NCBI GenBank assembly: GCA_002428885.1
Contig: DIYE01000074.1
Location: 1 to 7,876 of the forward strand
Reading direction: 5' to 3'
Source of the DNA: Alphaproteobacteria bacterium UBA6062
GTDB taxonomy: Bacteria > Pseudomonadota > Alphaproteobacteria > Sneathiellales > Sneathiellaceae
DNA length: 7,876 bases
A program made the position numbers and the translations under genes. The notes under the pieces are model-generated. The model was not told where the DNA came from. It saw only the letters and a program-made list of their open reading frames with translations, and did not search any database. This document shows, in pieces, positions 5,959 through 7,876 of the stretch (its first letter is position 1; every line of letters starts with the position of its first letter).

Positions 5959-7876
5959 TTGAGTAATTCTGTTAAGAGCTTACGCTCACATTCGTCAAAA
6001 AATGAACACTATTCACCTTCAATCAAGTGGCGTTTTTCCCGACTACTTCTGTCGAGCACCCTCATTCCCCTGACACTCATCAGCGGACAGGCGATAGCGG
6101 ATGATTTCTCCTTCTCGAATGTAACCGTTACAACGGATATCGATCTTGAAGAAGGAACGGATAGCCTGACCCTCAATACCGTCACCCTTAATGCCAATGT
6201 CAACGGCGGAACGGATACTACGGATACGGTAACGGCAACAGGATCAACCATCAACTCGACAACCTTTGACCTGGAAACCGGCATCAATGTGCTGACCTTA
6301 AATAACAGTACCATGACAAACGCCGGAACGACCCTCACCCTGGATGGTTCAGGTGCCGGGGATAACCAGACCCTGACCCTCGAAAACGGCTCCACCTTCA
6401 ACAACGGAACACTGGTCTTCAATGTTGGAGCAGGCACTACAGGGACCATCAACATTGATAACTCATCAATGACCCTGGGCGGCAACCTGGCACCCGGCAA
6501 CGGATCTCTGATTGTCAATGTCACTAACAATGGCACGCTTGACCTGGGTGCCAATAACATCACCGGCGGTACGGCGAATGACCAGCTTACCTTGTCCGGC
6601 GGCGGAATGGTCACCGCTGGTACCGTAGATCTGACCACCGGTGACAATACCGTCAGTATTACGAGAACAAGTCAGCTAGTTGGCAACCTGACACTGGGAA
6701 CCGGAGAAAATACCCTGACTTTCAGCGGCACAAACCCAAAAGTAACCGGCGCAATTACACTGGCAGGCACCGATAATATTATCATCCTAAACGATTTAAA
6801 CGGTGCGCAGGCCAGTTTGAACGCTCTGGATTTTACCACTGTCAAATCCCTGACCATTGATGCAGGAACAGCATTTGACCCGAACGGTGCTACAACGACA
6901 CTCGGCAGCGCAGGTGAAAATCTCGTTTTCACACTGCAGAACGGCGCACAGTTCGATAATAATTTGACGCTTGCCGGGACGGGTACATCCGGTGCCGTCA
7001 CTCTATCCGGCAGTTCAACTCTATCAGGCAACCTAACCGGTACGAATAACGCCGACACAGTGACGGTGAGCGGCGCGTCAACGATTAACGGCAATGTAAA
7101 CTTGGGGGCAGAGGATGACGCCGTTTCATTGGGTGGCAGTACGGTTAACGGAAATGTAAATCTGGGCTTCGGTGATAGCGGTACGCTTCAGCTGACAAAT
7201 GGCTCCAGCATTACCGGCACCGTCAACGCACAATCGGCAACACTCGATATTGTCGAGATTGCAGATTCTTCGATCGGCGGCCTGATCACCCTGAACGGCG
7301 CATCAACCAAAAATATTGACCTGTCCGGATCAACATTTACCAACGGTTTTGATATTGACGGCGCCGGAGCTGTAACCCTGAACTCGGCAGGAGATCAGTT
7401 TGACGGTAACCTGGACTTAAGCGGCACATCCGGGGCGAATGCAGTGTCGCTTACGAATTCCACGGTCAATGCCGCCATTACACTCGGTACCGGGAATGAC
7501 ACGCTAACCCTTGATAATACGACCGTAACCGGCGGAGTAAATGCTGGTGCCACCGATACGGATAACCTTATCTTGTCAGGTATGGGCGCTATCAGTTCGG
7601 CTTTCACTAATTTCGAAAACCTGACAATGAGCGGCACTTCCTGGACATTGGATAATGCCCTCACTCTTGAAGGCGGCGGCACGGCAAATTTCAACGCCGG
7701 AACCTTCACCATTGCCGGTGGCAATACACTGACAACAACCAACAGCGCTGCAACCATCGGGGCAAACGCCACTGTGATCCTGAACGGTAACATGAATGCC
7801 GGGAATGCAGCTGTTACCAGCGACGGCATCCTGACCTTCGGCGGTGGCACGCTTACCTCTACCGGCCTGATCAGCC
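5959..7876 (+). CDS. large repeat-rich exported surface protein, probable autotransporter adhesin (5' part)
   Basis: An uninterrupted frame of 639 codons runs off the window. Residues 1-47 form a long signal peptide: a basic n-region of about 28 residues, a hydrophobic core (LLLSSTLIPLTLI, 29-41) and cleavage after AIA. The rest is dominated by Thr, Asn, Gly, Leu, Ser, Asp and Val, with no Cys. Short strands such as TLTLSG, STVNGNVNLG and NDTLTLDN recur about every 20-22 residues, as in a right-handed beta-helix passenger. FTNFENLTMSGTSWTLDN resembles strand repeats of alphaproteobacterial autotransporters, so a C-terminal beta-barrel is expected beyond 7876 but not seen. Some GTGNDTLTL-like stretches recall RTX proteins, but those lack a signal peptide. 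The TTG at 5959 follows GGGGG (5949-5953) by 5 bases. The only upstream alternative after the stop at 5914 is GTG 5926, which has no clear ribosome binding site. Ligand unknown. Confidence 0.8.
   Translation, partial: MSNSVKSLRSHSSKNEHYSPSIKWRFSRLLLSSTLIPLTLISGQAIADDFSFSNVTVTTDIDLEEGTDSLTLNTVTLNANVNGGTDTTDTVTATGSTINSTTFDLETGINVLTLNNSTMTNAGTTLTLDGSGAGDNQTLTLENGSTFNNGTLVFNVGAGTTGTINIDNSSMTLGGNLAPGNGSLIVNVTNNGTLDLGANNITGGTANDQLTLSGGGMVTAGTVDLTTGDNTVSITRTSQLVGNLTLGTGENTLTFSGTNPKVTGAITLAGTDNIIILNDLNGAQASLNALDFTTVKSLTIDAGTAFDPNGATTTLGSAGENLVFTLQNGAQFDNNLTLAGTGTSGAVTLSGSSTLSGNLTGTNNADTVTVSGASTINGNVNLGAEDDAVSLGGSTVNGNVNLGFGDSGTLQLTNGSSITGTVNAQSATLDIVEIADSSIGGLITLNGASTKNIDLSGSTFTNGFDIDGAGAVTLNSAGDQFDGNLDLSGTSGANAVSLTNSTVNAAITLGTGNDTLTLDNTTVTGGVNAGATDTDNLILSGMGAISSAFTNFENLTMSGTSWTLDNALTLEGGGTANFNAGTFTIAGGNTLTTTNSAATIGANATVILNGNMNAGNAAVTSDGILTFGGGTLTSTGLIS
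7078..7170 (+). repeat. tandem 60-bp coding repeat in the adhesin
   Basis: The segments beginning at 7081 and 7141 are the same coding unit exactly 60 bases (20 residues) apart: STINGNVNLG, then STVNGNVNLG. Most differences are at third codon positions. Related but more diverged units lie 63 bases upstream (STLSGNLTG) and 66 bases downstream (SSITGTVNA). The unit length fits about one coil of a beta-helix and points to growth by duplication. Confidence 0.6.

Noticed and set aside
7078..7230. CRISPR-like periodic repeats
   Set aside because: The periodicity of 60-66 bases is in frame, lacks unique spacers and encodes a beta-helix repeat.
6009..7850. Long minus-strand open frames (6009-6647, 6672-7094, 7395-7850) rich in Val, Pro, Ser and Leu
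   Set aside because: They are antisense to the adhesin. Their composition is what the reverse complement of Thr/Asn/Gly repeat codons gives, and no known domain is visible.

Overview
The window reads as a chromosomal segment of an alphaproteobacterium of moderate GC content. The evidence is the divergent coxB/tldD arrangement, a plant/alphaproteobacterial-type glutamate-cysteine ligase directly downstream of rsmE, and FNR/FixK-type and CtrA-like sites in the intergenic DNA. Genus cannot be told from the sequence. No phage, IS element, CRISPR array, tRNA or rRNA was seen.

Layout from left to right: (1) 1-762, minus strand: coxB, the CuA subunit of an aa3-type cytochrome c oxidase, lacking only its last codons at the window edge. 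(2) 763-1235: a 473-bp AT-rich divergent regulatory region. It holds a good sigma70-like promoter facing coxB, two FNR-type boxes on and just upstream of that promoter, a CtrA-like TTAA-N7-TTAA site and a cluster of TTGTC repeats on the tldD side. (3) 1236-2672, plus: tldD metalloprotease. (4) 2677-3489, plus: a small exported mono-haem c-type cytochrome related to the CCP/MauG family, 4 bp after tldD. (5) 3483-4850, minus: gshA, overlapping the cytochrome gene tail-to-tail by 7 bp. (6) 4851-4983: gshA leader with a hairpin that looks like a terminator on the plus strand. (7) 4984-5745, minus: rsmE, with its own promoter-like sequence. (8) 5746-5958: divergent regulatory region with a 12-bp palindrome and a pair of CACGTG elements. 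(9) 5959-7876, plus: the start of a very large, Cys-free, Thr/Asn/Gly-rich repetitive surface protein, probably an autotransporter adhesin. It is open to the window edge and begins with TTG.

Functionally the left half is respiratory and protein-quality housekeeping (oxidase subunit, TldD, periplasmic cytochrome). The middle is glutathione synthesis plus 16S rRNA methylation. The right end is a surface or secreted structure. No complete novel multi-gene system is visible. The points most worth a second look are the oxygen-responsive architecture of the coxB promoter, the tldD-cytochrome pairing, the possible long antisense transcript across gshA, and the uncharacterised repeat adhesin with its paired CACGTG elements.
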